A stretch of DNA of 64,000 bases from Actinomycetes bacterium (GCA_025363815.1 JANYLB010000061.1:1-64000), one strand, 5' to 3'. Counted from the stretch's first letter, positions 41,701-50,891 are shown. The notes: generated from the sequence alone by a model not told the origin. Made by a program: numbers and translations.

Positions 41701-42372
41701 TCAGAAAGTCCTTGGTCTCGTCGGGTCGCCGGGACGCACGACTAGGAGCACGCCGTCGTCGAGCGTGATCTGTGCCGTGGAAGTGTCGAGCTCGTTGCTG
41801 ACCCCGCGACTCGAGCCGGGGAGCAGGTCTTCACCATCGAGTGCCCAGCGCAGCCCGCGGGTCCGGATGTTCCGCGCCGGGCCGCCGAGCGGGAGCAGCG
41901 TCACGAGGTTGCCCGGTCTGCCTCTGATCTCGATCGCGTCGCGCACGACCGTAGCGGTAGCGTCGCCGATCCTGGCCTCGATCGCGAGATCGGCGAACTC
42001 GGGTGACGCCAGGAGCAGCACGTTGGCAAGGAAATGGTCGAGGCGGCCACCTCCGGCGCCGACGACCACGACTCGTCGCGCGCCGCGGGCGCGCGCGGTG
42101 GCGAGCGCGAGCTCGAGGTCGGTGGCGTCCTTGTCGACTGGATGGCGTTCGACGGTGCTGCCCGCCGCGATCGCGGCGTCGAGATCGGCGGGATCGACTG
42201 AGTCGAGATCGCCCACGACCACGTCGACGACGATCCCGGCTGCGTGGGCGTGACCGAGCCCCGAGTCGGCCGCGATGAGGAGCGCACCCGGAGTGATGTC
42301 GGCGAGGGTTCCCGGAGCGGGCGCGTCGCCCCCGGCGAAGATGACCGCTGTCGTACGGATCTTGTTGTCCAT
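41701..42372 (-). CDS. thiN: Thiamine diphosphokinase
   Basis: A 223-residue cytoplasmic kinase that converts thiamine and ATP directly to thiamine diphosphate. Motifs are VIFAGGDAPAPG, LLIAADSGLGHAHAAG, VVGDLDSV, HPVDKDATDLELAL (Mg/diphosphate site) and GAGGGRLDHFLAN, with the C-terminal thiamine-binding sandwich GLRWALDG...SRGVSNEL. First gene of the operon; the riboswitch ends five bases before its ATG. With thiBPQ behind, imported thiamine can be trapped as TPP. No de novo thiamine gene (thiC, thiD, thiE, thiG) is in the window, so the operon is for salvage. Confidence 0.94.
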   Translation of the reverse strand: MDNKIRTTAVIFAGGDAPAPGTLADITPGALLIAADSGLGHAHAAGIVVDVVVGDLDSVDPADLDAAIAAGSTVERHPVDKDATDLELALATARARGARRVVVVGAGGGRLDHFLANVLLLASPEFADLAIEARIGDATATVVRDAIEIRGRPGNLVTLLPLGGPARNIRTRGLRWALDGEDLLPGSSRGVSNELDTSTAQITLDDGVLLVVRPGDPTRPRTF

Positions 42373-42377
42373 TGGTT

Positions 42378-42466
42378 CCTCCCTTCGCCGGCATGATCCG
42401 GATCAGGTTCGAACGGTCGGCGGCTGCGTGCCACCCTCTCAGCCCGGCGCACCGGACTCCCGTGTG
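42378..42466 (-). promoter_or_regulatory. TPP riboswitch (THI element)
   Basis: On the minus strand the conserved blocks of the thiamine-diphosphate aptamer appear in order: a GC-rich 5' stem, GGGCTGAGAGGGTGGCA (CUGAGA box) and GAACCTGATCCGGATCATGC followed by GCGAAGGGAGG. The distal purine-rich end GGGAGG is also the likely ribosome site of the thiamine pyrophosphokinase gene, with the ATG 5 nt later. TPP binding would therefore hide the ribosome site directly and repress translation of the salvage operon. No separate terminator is seen between aptamer and gene. Confidence 0.95.
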
Positions 42467-42532
42467 TTCGTGCGTACTGAACGTGCTTAGCGGTCCGAGC
42501 CTAGCGCGCGGATGTGCGAGCGGATCTGCGTA

Positions 42533-43057
42533 TCAGCCGGCGAGTGCGCGAACGGCATCGGCTTGCCAGGGGTTCTCGGGCCACCCCCGTTTGCTGCGCG
42601 CCCGCTGCACCCGGTGCAGCCAGCCGATGACCACTTCGGGATCGTGACCGAGCCGCACGAGCGCGCCACCGATGATGGTCCCGGTGCGTCCGCGTCCCGC
42701 GTGGCAGTGCACCACGACGCCTTCGCCGGCGGTCAGGGCAACGACGACCGTTTCGACGGCAGCTTCGACCGTGCGGTGCTCGTCTTCGGGGTCACTCGGA
42801 CCTGAGACGTACTGGTCTTGGAGCGCGAAGGCATGCGACACCAGGGGGAGCGGGTCGTAGCGCGCGGTGGCGTCGGTGAGACAAACGACGTGGCGGAAGC
42901 CCTCGGCGTGGAGCAGGGGCCAGTCGGCGCGGTGCGGGTATGCCATGCCCGCGAAGGGCGCGGGTTCGCGGGTTGCCCACCAGAGCTCGGCCGGGACCGC
43001 GAGAGCGCCCATGAAGCCCGGCGCGCTCCCTGGAGCCGCGAGCCGGGGTGCCGTCAC
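42533..43057 (-). CDS. Dual-specificity-type protein phosphatase
   Basis: A 174-residue cysteine phosphatase. The P-loop VVHCHAGRGRTG contains the nucleophilic Cys and the Arg of CX5R, and HVVCLTDATARYDPLP upstream resembles the region with the general acid in DSP-like enzymes. Substrate may be a phosphoprotein, phosphoinositide or nucleotide; unknown. ATG 43057 overlaps the stop of the upstream LLM gene by 4 bp, implying coupling. It ends 66 bp before the TPP riboswitch on the same strand, so read-through into the thi operon is possible but no connection is shown. Confidence 0.85.
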   Translation of the reverse strand: MTAPRLAAPGSAPGFMGALAVPAELWWATREPAPFAGMAYPHRADWPLLHAEGFRHVVCLTDATARYDPLPLVSHAFALQDQYVSGPSDPEDEHRTVEAAVETVVVALTAGEGVVVHCHAGRGRTGTIIGGALVRLGHDPEVVIGWLHRVQRARSKRGWPENPWQADAVRALAG

Positions 43058-43812
43058 CGGGAGCTGGCGAGGAGTTCCTGGACCGGGTCGAGATCGTACG
43101 GTGCGCCCACCATCACGATCAGATGGCTGGCGCCGGCGTCGAGGTACGCCGCCCAGTCGCCGATCTCGTTCGGTTGGATGGCCACGGTACGTTCGATCGT
43201 CGACGGATCAGTGCCTACCTTCTCGCACCAGTCGTCGAGCACGGTGTTCTTCGCTGCGAAGTGCTCGGGCGGCCCAAAGGAGTTCCACATCTGCGCGTGC
43301 TGCGCGGCGAGACGGAGCGTGACCTTCTCGCCGCTGCCACCGATGAGTATGGGGAGGCGCCCGGACGGCTGGGGCACGAGTTTCTTGAGGCGCTCCTCGA
43401 TCACCGGGAGCGACTCACCGAGCGCTCGGAGGCGGCTGGGCGCGGACCCGAAGTCGTACCCGTACTCGGTGTAATCGCGCTCGAACCACCCCGAGCCGAT
43501 ACCGAGGATGAACCGTCCGTGGCTTATCAGATCGATGGTGCGAGCCATGTCGGCCAGCAGGTTCGGATTCCGGTACGAGTTACACGTGACGAGCGCGCCG
43601 ATGCGGGCGTGCTCGGTGTCGGCCGCCATCGCGGCGAGCAGGGTGTAGCCCTCGTAGTGGTTGGCATCGGGGTTGCCGTACAGCGGGAAGAAGTGGTCCC
43701 ACGTCCAGATGCTGTCGAGACCCATCGCGTCGCCCGCCTTCCACGCCGCGCGGAGGTCGTCGACCGTGCCGTCCTGCGGGTGCAGCTGCACCCCTACCTG
43801 AAACTTTGCCAT
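43054..43812 (-). CDS. LLM-class F420-dependent oxidoreductase
   Basis: A 252-residue luciferase-fold protein. KFQVGVQLHPQDGTVDDLRAAWKAGDAMGLDSIWTWDHFFPL is the typical start of actinobacterial F420-dependent enzymes. RIGALVTCNSYRNPNLLADMARTIDLISHGRFILGIGSGW forms the cofactor region, followed by LPILIGGSGEKVTLRLAAQHA. F420 rather than FMN is inferred. It is shorter than most relatives at the C terminus but ends normally. Its stop overlaps the phosphatase ATG by 4 bp. It lies 50 bp after the lipoprotein gene on the same strand. Confidence 0.87.
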   Translation of the reverse strand: MAKFQVGVQLHPQDGTVDDLRAAWKAGDAMGLDSIWTWDHFFPLYGNPDANHYEGYTLLAAMAADTEHARIGALVTCNSYRNPNLLADMARTIDLISHGRFILGIGSGWFERDYTEYGYDFGSAPSRLRALGESLPVIEERLKKLVPQPSGRLPILIGGSGEKVTLRLAAQHAQMWNSFGPPEHFAAKNTVLDDWCEKVGTDPSTIERTVAIQPNEIGDWAAYLDAGASHLIVMVGAPYDLDPVQELLASSR

Positions 43813-43861
43813 GCAGCCGAGACTATCGGCCGGCGTTCAGCGCGCCGGGCGCGAGCACGCG

Positions 43862-45037
43862 CTACCGGTAGTTGCCGGTGTGGCCCATGCTGTAGCGACC
43901 GGGTTGGGGAAAGAAGCAGATCCCGTGCGGTCCCGAGCCGACCTGGAACGTCTTGATCAGTGCTCCGGTGGTCGTGTTGATGACGTACACCGCAGAGTTG
44001 TACCGGCCGCTCAACCAGAGCTGGCTGCCATCGGGTGAGACCCCGCCCATGTCGGGGCTCCCGCCGATGTTCCAGGTCTTGTCGATGGTGTTGGTGGCGA
44101 AGTCGAAGACCGAAATTGTGCCCGCGAGTCGGTTGCTCACGTACATCTTCTTCCCGTCGCGGCTCGGGTACATGCCGTGGGTGCCCTTTCCGCTGACCAC
44201 GAACCCGACCTCGGTCATGGTGGCCGGGTTGACGATCGACACCCCACCCCGGCCCTGGTTGGCGACGTAGACGAGCTTGCCGTCGGGCGCGAGCTTCACA
44301 TCGACCGCGGCGCCACCGAGATCGACCTCGCCCGTTATCGCCATCGTCGCGAGGTCGATGCGTACCAGCCAGCCCCCGTCGAACTCGGTGCTGGCGAACA
44401 TGGTGAGACCATCGGCGCTGAAGTCGGCGTGGTTCACACCGCGGTGCGGGATGGGCAACGATTTGATGAGTGACCAGTCGGTCGGGTTGCGGAAGTCGAT
44501 CTTCTCGTCTCGTTCCGCCATCACCGCGGCCTTGGTGCCGTCGGGGGTGAAGTACAGGTTGTATGGATCGCGGACCGGTATGTCGGCTCCGGGCTTTCCC
44601 GTCATCGGATTGATCGGTGTGAGCGAGTTGCCCCGGTTGTTGTTGACGTAGAGAGTCTTTAGATCCCACGACGGCACCACGTGTTGGGGGAGATCGCCCG
44701 ACTTCCAGTGGTCGACGATCTGCAGTGTGGCGACGTCGATGACGTCGATTGTGTTCGACTGGCTATTCGGCACGTAGACCCGGGCCGGGACGCCGGCCAC
44801 CGCCGGGCTCATGTCGTTCGGCCCCGTGTGGGCGTACACATTGACCGGCGCCGTCGAGGGCGTCGACGTCGGGGTGGTCGACGTCGATGACGACGTGCTC
44901 GCGGCGCGCTTGTGGCGGCTCGACTGCTTCGCGCCGTCGCCGACCGTGCAGGCCGATAGGAGGAGACCACACGCGAGCAGCGCCGGCGCGCAAGCTCTGA
45001 TCCTGGGGGCGAGACCTGACTGAGAACGTATTGGCAC
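43862..45037 (-). CDS. YVTN beta-propeller lipoprotein
   Basis: A 391-residue exported protein. A signal peptide with lipobox LLSAC is followed by a Lys/Arg cluster and a Ser/Thr/Pro-rich linker (TSSSTSTTPTSTPS) that holds the domain off the membrane. The rest consists of about seven propeller blades with YVTN-type repeats (ARVYVPNSQSNTIDVIDVAT, TLYVNNNRGNSLTPINP, LVYVANQGRGGVSIVNP, KMYVSNRLAGTISVFD and LWLSGRYNSAVYVINT). YVTN propellers bind ligands or act in surface interactions and some are metal-cofactor enzymes; function here is unknown. GTG 45037 is chosen because it places the signal peptide at the N terminus; ATG 45103 would add 22 residues. Confidence 0.85.
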   Translation of the reverse strand: MPIRSQSGLAPRIRACAPALLACGLLLSACTVGDGAKQSSRHKRAASTSSSTSTTPTSTPSTAPVNVYAHTGPNDMSPAVAGVPARVYVPNSQSNTIDVIDVATLQIVDHWKSGDLPQHVVPSWDLKTLYVNNNRGNSLTPINPMTGKPGADIPVRDPYNLYFTPDGTKAAVMAERDEKIDFRNPTDWSLIKSLPIPHRGVNHADFSADGLTMFASTEFDGGWLVRIDLATMAITGEVDLGGAAVDVKLAPDGKLVYVANQGRGGVSIVNPATMTEVGFVVSGKGTHGMYPSRDGKKMYVSNRLAGTISVFDFATNTIDKTWNIGGSPDMGGVSPDGSQLWLSGRYNSAVYVINTTTGALIKTFQVGSGPHGICFFPQPGRYSMGHTGNYR

Positions 45038-45114
45038 GGTCGACGTTCTAGCAGGAGCGCCGAACGACGTCAGGGCGGGAGGTCGCCGAGAAGCAGGTGG
45101 CATGATCGCGGTCG

Positions 45115-45582
45115 ATGTTCGTGACCAACCACGTCCTGGCCGGGGCTCTCGTCGGCCTGTGCCTGCCGAGAAACCCCGCCCAGGCGTTCGCGGGCGGCGT
45201 TGTTTCCCACGTGATCATGGATCTCACCCCTCATTGCGGCGACGCGACGTTGACGGCGGAGGAGTTCTTTGAGATCGCCAAGCGCGACGGCCTCCTGGGG
45301 CTGGGCGTTCTGGCAGTGGTGATGGCCGCGACCCCGGCGCCCAGGCGGGGTGTCGTGGCCGGAGTCGCCGGAGCCGTGCTCCTCGACCTCGACAAGCCGT
45401 GCCGGCAGTTCTTCGGCGTCGATCCGTTTCCTCGCTGGCTGAGTCGCTTCCACCACTGGATCCAGAGCGAGGCCCCGCACCGGCTTCCCCACGAGGTCGC
45501 GGCGGGCTCGGTCCTCGCGATCGCTGCCGCCGGCGGGTTGATCGGGCGAAGCTGGATGGCGAGGAAGGCGATGGTGACATGA
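45115..45582 (+). CDS. Small membrane protein, YdjM/DUF457-like
   Basis: A 155-residue hydrophobic protein. The beginning (MFVTNHVLAGALVGLCLPRNPAQAFAGGVVSHVIMDLTPH) has the His...HxxxD spacing of inner-membrane proteins described as metal-dependent hydrolase-like (YdjM or DUF457 type). Further His and Asp residues occur in the membrane-proximal VLLDLDKPCRQFFGVDPFPRWLSRFHHWIQ. About three or four membrane segments are predicted. Whether it is enzymatic is unknown. ATG 45115 was chosen; no ribosome site stands out. Its stop overlaps the aldehyde dehydrogenase start by 4 bp (ATGA), so translation is likely coupled. It is divergent from the propeller lipoprotein. Confidence 0.7.
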   Translation: MFVTNHVLAGALVGLCLPRNPAQAFAGGVVSHVIMDLTPHCGDATLTAEEFFEIAKRDGLLGLGVLAVVMAATPAPRRGVVAGVAGAVLLDLDKPCRQFFGVDPFPRWLSRFHHWIQSEAPHRLPHEVAAGSVLAIAAAGGLIGRSWMARKAMVT

Positions 45583-47024
45583 CGATCCAAGAGCTGGTGG
45601 TAGGGGGAAGACGGCGGGCGGCGCTCGATGGCGCGACGTTCTCGGTTCGCGAACCGGCCACCGGTGGGGTCCTGGCCGAGGTCGCGCGCGCGGGAACGGC
45701 CGACGTCGACGACGCGCTCACCATCGCGACTCGCGCTTTCGAAGCCGGGGTGTGGTCACGCACCGGCGCCACGGCACGCGGCCGGGTGCTCGGACGAGTC
45801 GCGGCGTTGCTCCGCGACCGGGCCGAGGAGATAGCGATGATCGAGGCCCACAACGCGGGGAAGCCGCTTGGCGATGCCCGCTGGGAGGTCGAGGCGGCGG
45901 CGGCGACGTTTGAGTACTACGCGGGCGCTGCCAACAAGTTGTTCGGTGAGGTAGTTCCCGTACAGGAACCCGGGCTCGACGTCGTGCTGCGCGAGCCGGT
46001 CGGCGTGTGCGCGCTCGTCGTCCCTTGGAACTTCCCGCTGCTGATCGCGTCGTGGAAGAGCGCGCCGGCGCTCGCGTGTGGGAACCCGATAATCCTGAAG
46101 CCCGCGTCGTACACCCCGCTGAGCGCGCTCCTGCTCGGCGAGATCCTCGTCGAGGCGGGTGTGCCGCCCGACTGTGTGTCGGTGCTTCCAGGGCCGGGTG
46201 CCGAGGTCGGTGGCGCGCTCGTGGCCGACCGGCGCGTGAACAAGATCTCGTTCACCGGTGAGACCGCGACCGGTGCGGGGATCCTGAGGGCTTCGTCCGA
46301 CAACATCACCCGTGTATCGCTGGAGCTCGGTGGCAAGTCGGCGTCTGTCGTGTTCGCCGATGCTGACATCGAACGCTGCATCGAGGAAACGCCGATGTCG
46401 GTGTTCGGCAACGCCGGCCAGGACTGCTGCGCGCGGAGTCGGATTCTCGTCGAGCGCAGCGCATATGACGACTTTGTCTCGCGGTTCGCAGCCAGGGTCG
46501 AGAGGATTCGGGTCGGCCTCCCCATCGACGAGGCCACCGAGATGGGTCCGTTGATCTCACCGGCCCAACGCGAGACCGCCCAGCGGTACCTCGCCATCGG
46601 TCAAGACGAAGGTGCCGAGCTCGTCACCGGAGGGTTGGTACCCAGCGATTCCGCTCTCTCCGCCGGCTCGTTCCTCACGCCGGCGGTGCTCGCCGGCGTC
46701 AGGAACGAGATGCAGGTCGCGCAGGACGAGATCTTCGGGCCGGTGGTCTGCATCATCCCGTTCGACGACGAGGCTGACGCTGTTCGCCAGGCGAACGACA
46801 GCAACTACGGGTTGTCGGGTTCGCTGTGGACGCGCGAGCTGGGGCGCGCCACACGGGTGGCAAGGGCATTGCGGACAGGGACCCTCTCGGTGAACTCGAA
46901 TCGCAGTGTCCGCAGCGAGACGCCCTTCGGTGGGTACAAACGCAGCGGCCTCGGCCGGGAGCTTGGGATGCACGCGATGCAGCACTACACCGAGGTCAAG
47001 AACGTTTTCTTCTCGTCTGAGTAG
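45579..47024 (+). CDS. Aldehyde dehydrogenase (NAD(P)+)
   Basis: A 481-residue ALDH-superfamily enzyme that oxidises an aldehyde to the acid. Landmarks are VVPWNFPLLIASWK (catalytic Asn), ILKPASYTPLSA (Lys of the cofactor site), SFTGETATG, the general-base Glu in SLELGGKSASVV, the nucleophile Cys in FGNAGQDCCARSRI, EIFGPVVCI, and SNRSVRSETPFGGYKRSGLGRELG. It resembles betaine/aminobutyraldehyde-type enzymes, but substrate cannot be fixed. ATG 45579 overlaps the previous stop by 4 bp and is thus preferred over upstream in-frame codons. It is convergent with the ABC exporter. Confidence 0.93.
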   Translation: MTIQELVVGGRRRAALDGATFSVREPATGGVLAEVARAGTADVDDALTIATRAFEAGVWSRTGATARGRVLGRVAALLRDRAEEIAMIEAHNAGKPLGDARWEVEAAAATFEYYAGAANKLFGEVVPVQEPGLDVVLREPVGVCALVVPWNFPLLIASWKSAPALACGNPIILKPASYTPLSALLLGEILVEAGVPPDCVSVLPGPGAEVGGALVADRRVNKISFTGETATGAGILRASSDNITRVSLELGGKSASVVFADADIERCIEETPMSVFGNAGQDCCARSRILVERSAYDDFVSRFAARVERIRVGLPIDEATEMGPLISPAQRETAQRYLAIGQDEGAELVTGGLVPSDSALSAGSFLTPAVLAGVRNEMQVAQDEIFGPVVCIIPFDDEADAVRQANDSNYGLSGSLWTRELGRATRVARALRTGTLSVNSNRSVRSETPFGGYKRSGLGRELGMHAMQHYTEVKNVFFSSE

Positions 47025-47072
47025 CGGTCGGGCGAGCAACGAAGCTCCGCCAGGCCAACGAGACCGCGCCAG

Positions 47073-50000
47073 TCAGGCCGCGGGTGCGTGCTCGGTGAAG
47101 CTGTCCCACAGCGCGGCGTAGGGACCGGCTGCGGCCACCAGCTCGTCGTGGCTTCCCTGCTCGATGATCTGGCCGTCATCGAGCACGATGATGCGGTCCG
47201 CGGCGCGCGCCGTCTGCAGACGGTGCGCGATCAGGAGCGTGGTGCGCCCCGCCGAAACGAGCCCCATCGCCCGTTGCACGCGCGCCTCGGTGCTGAGATC
47301 GAGATTCGCCGTCGCTTCATCGAGAAGCAGGATTGCGGGATCGACTATCAACGCCCGCGCCAGGCAGAGCAGCTGGCGCTGGCCGGCCGACAATGAGCGG
47401 CCCCGTTCGTTGATCGGATGCAGATAGCCACGGCTCAGGCCGGCGATGAAGTCGTGCGCGCCCACCGCTCTGGCCGCGGCTTCGACCTCGGCGTCGGTTG
47501 CATCGGGTCGGCCGTAAGCGATGTTGTCGCGCACGGTTCCGGAGAACAGGAACGGCTCCTGGGGGACGTAGCCGAGACGGCGGCGGTACCGGTCGAGGTC
47601 GAGATCGGTGATGGCGACGCCGTCGATGAGCACCCGGCCACTGGTGGAGTCGTAGAAGCGCGCCACGAGCTTCACGATCGTCGACTTTCCGGCGCCGGTC
47701 TCGCCTACGAGCGCGACCGACTCGCCCGGCGCGATCTCGAGGTCGATCCCGCGCAGGGCCTCACGGGGCGCGCCCGGGTACGAGAACCGCACCCCCTCGA
47801 AGCGGATCGCGCCTTCGACGTGGTCGAGCTCCACCGGGTTCGGGGCTGGGGGAGTTCCCGTCGGGGTGGTCATCAGCTCGTCGATCTTCTTCAGCGAGAC
47901 CCGTGCCTGCTGCCATTGGTCGAACACTTGCGACAGTTGCTGGATCGGCGAGAAGAACTGGTCCAGGTAGAGCAGGAACGCGATGACCGTCCCCGCGGCG
48001 AGCGTTCCGTTGCGCACGAGCGGCGCGCCGATTCCCAGCACTATTGCATCACCGACCGTGGCGAGAAACAGCACGAACGGGAAGTAGAGGGCTACGAGGC
48101 GTTGCGCGTCGAGGCGATCACCCAGGTAGCGCCCGGCCACTTCCCGGAACGAGCTGACGTTGGCGTCCTCGCGCACGTACGCCTGGGCCACGCGCACCCC
48201 GGAGAGGTTCTCCTGGAAGTTCGCGTTGACCGTGGCGATGCTGTCACGCGCGCGCGAGTAGGCCCTGTTTGATTTGCGGCGGAACAACCAGGTGGCGAGC
48301 AGGAGTGGCGGGACGAGGATCATGACGCCGAGCATGAGCTGCCAGCTCATGAACGCGAGCACGATCAGCACGCCGAAGAAGCTGAGCATGCTCACCACAG
48401 CCTGAATCAGGCCTTGCTGGAGCAGTTGTGAAAGTGCCTCGACGTCGGTGGTCATACGCGTCATCACGCGACCCGCCATCTCCCGGTCGTAGAAGTCGAC
48501 CGACAAACGTTGTAGGTGCGCGAAGATACGGATTCGAAGCGCGAACAGGAGCCTCTCAGCGGTTCGTCCGGTGTAGCGGGTGTAGGCCCAGGTCGCGAAC
48601 CAGTCGACCAGAGCGACTACGAAGAGCGCTCCCGACGCGATCCACAGCGCGCTCACAGACTTCTGGGTGACTCCTTGATTGATGCCTCCCCGGATGATCA
48701 AGGGGCCGGCGAGCACGAACAGCGTGTCGAGTACGACTATCCCGAACCCGATGGAGAGCGGCCGTCGGTAGGGATGCAGGAACCGTCGGAGGGAGAACGA
48801 AGCGTCATCGGTCGCCTCGGCCGAGACGTCGATCTCCGGGTCGTCGTCGGCGGGCGGGAGCGCGTCGAGCTTGGCTGCCAGATCGGGGCTGGCGCTCGCC
48901 ACCATCCCGCCGTCACCACCCAATCCGCCACCGCCGCCCATACCGGTCCGGCCAGGACCGGTGGTGGCCTCGGCCGGGGCTCGGAGGAAGGGTGGGGCGT
49001 CGGCGCTCGCGCGGGTGCGGTCCCATAGGTGGGGAGTCGTCCCGTCGCCTTCTGGCAGTACTTCGATGCTGTCGGCGCCATCCCCGTCGATCGCGCCCGT
49101 GCCGGTGAGCAGCTCCCGGTAGATCGAGGACTCGATCAGCAGGTCCTCGTGGGTCCCTTCGGCCGCGACCCGTCCGCCGTCTACGAGCACGACGCGATCC
49201 GCAAGGCGCAAGGTCGAACGTCGATGAGCAATCAGGATGGTGGTGCGATCGCGCATTACCTCGCGCAAGGTCGCGTGGATCTGTTCCTCGGTCGCGGCAT
49301 CGATCGACGATGTCGCGTCGTCGAGAACGAGCACCCGCGGGTTCGTGATCAACGCCCGCGCGATCGACACCCGTTGACGCTGGCCCCCGGAGAGCGTGAG
49401 CCCGCGCTCGCCGACGACGGTGTCGTAACCATTGCTCAGCGCGGTGATGAACTCGTGGGCGCCGGCGGCTCTGGCCGCGGCTTCGACCTCGAGGTCGGTT
49501 GCATCGGGTCGTCCGTACGCGATGTTCGAACGCACGGAGTCGGAGAACAGGAAGCTGTCTTCGAATACGACGCCGATGCTGCGGCGCAGTGAGTCGAGCG
49601 TCACCTCGCGCACGTCGATGCCGTCCAGGCGGATCGTGCCGGCCTGGACGTCGTAGAAACGGGGGAGGAGAAGGCTCACGGTTGATTTGCCGGATCCCGA
49701 CGCACCGACGAGCGCAACAGTCTCGCCGGGCTTGACGTGCAGCGAGAAGGCGGCCAAGACCGGCTCCGACCGCAGGTAGCCGTAGGTGACGGCATCGAAC
49801 TCGATTTCGCCGCGCACGGGCGGGAGATGGTCGGCGCCGGGCTTCTCGGTGACGAGCGGGTTGGAGTCGAGTAGCTCGAGGATCCGCTCGGCGCCGGCGC
49901 GGGCCTGCTGGGCCACCGCGATCATCACCGAGAACATCCGCACCGGCGCGACCAGCTGCACCAGGTAGGTGGAGAAGGCGACGAACGTGCCGAGCGTGAT

Positions 50001-50891
50001 CTGGCCCTGGATCGCGAGCCACCCACCAAAGGCGAGCACTCCGACTTGGGCGAGCGAGGGGATCGCCTGCAGGGTCGACGAGAGCCGGGCCTGCATTCGA
50101 ACCGCGCGCACGCGGGACTTGTAGAGGGTGTCGGCGGAATCGGTGAGGTGGGCGAGCTCGCGCTGCTCCTGACCGAATCCTTTGACGACTCGGACACCGC
50201 TGACGGCCTCGTCGACCACGCCCGCGACCTCTGCCGCCCGTTGCTGCGAGTCCCACGTCGCGGGGAAGAGCGTGGTGCGCAAGCGAAGCGCGACGATCGC
50301 GATCGCGGGAAGGCAGACCAGCGCGACGACTGTCAGCGCCGGTGACAGGACGAGCATTACAACGACCGCGACGACGACCATCACGATGTTTCCGAGCATG
50401 ATGGGCGTAAACGCGAGCAAGCCCTGGATCAGACCGAGATCGGTACTTGCGCGCGACACGAGCTGGCCTGTGGGCAGCTCGTCGTGGCGGGCGAAGTCGA
50501 GCCGTTGCAGCCGCTCGAAGATGGCATTGCGCATGTCGTATTGCACGTCGAGCGCGAGACGGCCACCCACGAACCGGCGGATGTACGCGGCGCCGAACCC
50601 GAATACGCCCGCGATGACCAGGAGAGTGATCAGCGGTGCGATCGGCTTATCGCTTCCACCGGTGACGTCGTCGATCACAGCGCGGGAGATCAGTGGGGTC
50701 AGCGCGGTGACGCCCATACCGACGATCGAGAAGCCGAGTGCGACGATCAGCTTTGCCTTGTGTGCAGTGACGAAGGGCATCAGCCTGCGGATCCATCCAC
50801 CGTTCGGTGCGGGTTGGATGATCGCTCGGCCCGGGTCGAGCATCGCCTTGGTCCCCCGCGACCCGGTCGACCCGTTTGCGGTCGTGCTCAT
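47073..50891 (-). CDS. Fused two-half ABC exporter (1272 aa) with one degenerate ATP site
   Basis: One polypeptide holds two complete exporter halves: TMD1 (about 40-330), NBD1 (about 365-600), a Gly/Asp-rich linker (about 620-705), TMD2 (about 715-1010) and NBD2 (about 1035-1265). Walker A motifs are GASGSGKST and GETGAGKST. The signatures are LSGGQ in NBD1 and LSAGQ in NBD2. Walker B ends LVLDDATSSID in NBD1 (Asp in place of the catalytic Glu) and LLLDEATANLD in NBD2. Both deviations belong to the same composite site, so one site is catalytically weak, as in heterodimeric exporters like TM287/288 and BmrCD. Probably a multidrug or lipid exporter. ATG 50891 overlaps the marR stop by 4 bp, suggesting control by that regulator. 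Confidence 0.92.
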   Translation of the reverse strand: MSTTANGSTGSRGTKAMLDPGRAIIQPAPNGGWIRRLMPFVTAHKAKLIVALGFSIVGMGVTALTPLISRAVIDDVTGGSDKPIAPLITLLVIAGVFGFGAAYIRRFVGGRLALDVQYDMRNAIFERLQRLDFARHDELPTGQLVSRASTDLGLIQGLLAFTPIMLGNIVMVVVAVVVMLVLSPALTVVALVCLPAIAIVALRLRTTLFPATWDSQQRAAEVAGVVDEAVSGVRVVKGFGQEQRELAHLTDSADTLYKSRVRAVRMQARLSSTLQAIPSLAQVGVLAFGGWLAIQGQITLGTFVAFSTYLVQLVAPVRMFSVMIAVAQQARAGAERILELLDSNPLVTEKPGADHLPPVRGEIEFDAVTYGYLRSEPVLAAFSLHVKPGETVALVGASGSGKSTVSLLLPRFYDVQAGTIRLDGIDVREVTLDSLRRSIGVVFEDSFLFSDSVRSNIAYGRPDATDLEVEAAARAAGAHEFITALSNGYDTVVGERGLTLSGGQRQRVSIARALITNPRVLVLDDATSSIDAATEEQIHATLREVMRDRTTILIAHRRSTLRLADRVVLVDGGRVAAEGTHEDLLIESSIYRELLTGTGAIDGDGADSIEVLPEGDGTTPHLWDRTRASADAPPFLRAPAEATTGPGRTGMGGGGGLGGDGGMVASASPDLAAKLDALPPADDDPEIDVSAEATDDASFSLRRFLHPYRRPLSIGFGIVVLDTLFVLAGPLIIRGGINQGVTQKSVSALWIASGALFVVALVDWFATWAYTRYTGRTAERLLFALRIRIFAHLQRLSVDFYDREMAGRVMTRMTTDVEALSQLLQQGLIQAVVSMLSFFGVLIVLAFMSWQLMLGVMILVPPLLLATWLFRRKSNRAYSRARDSIATVNANFQENLSGVRVAQAYVREDANVSSFREVAGRYLGDRLDAQRLVALYFPFVLFLATVGDAIVLGIGAPLVRNGTLAAGTVIAFLLYLDQFFSPIQQLSQVFDQWQQARVSLKKIDELMTTPTGTPPAPNPVELDHVEGAIRFEGVRFSYPGAPREALRGIDLEIAPGESVALVGETGAGKSTIVKLVARFYDSTSGRVLIDGVAITDLDLDRYRRRLGYVPQEPFLFSGTVRDNIAYGRPDATDAEVEAAARAVGAHDFIAGLSRGYLHPINERGRSLSAGQRQLLCLARALIVDPAILLLDEATANLDLSTEARVQRAMGLVSAGRTTLLIAHRLQTARAADRIIVLDDGQIIEQGSHDELVAAAGPYAALWDSFTEHAPAA

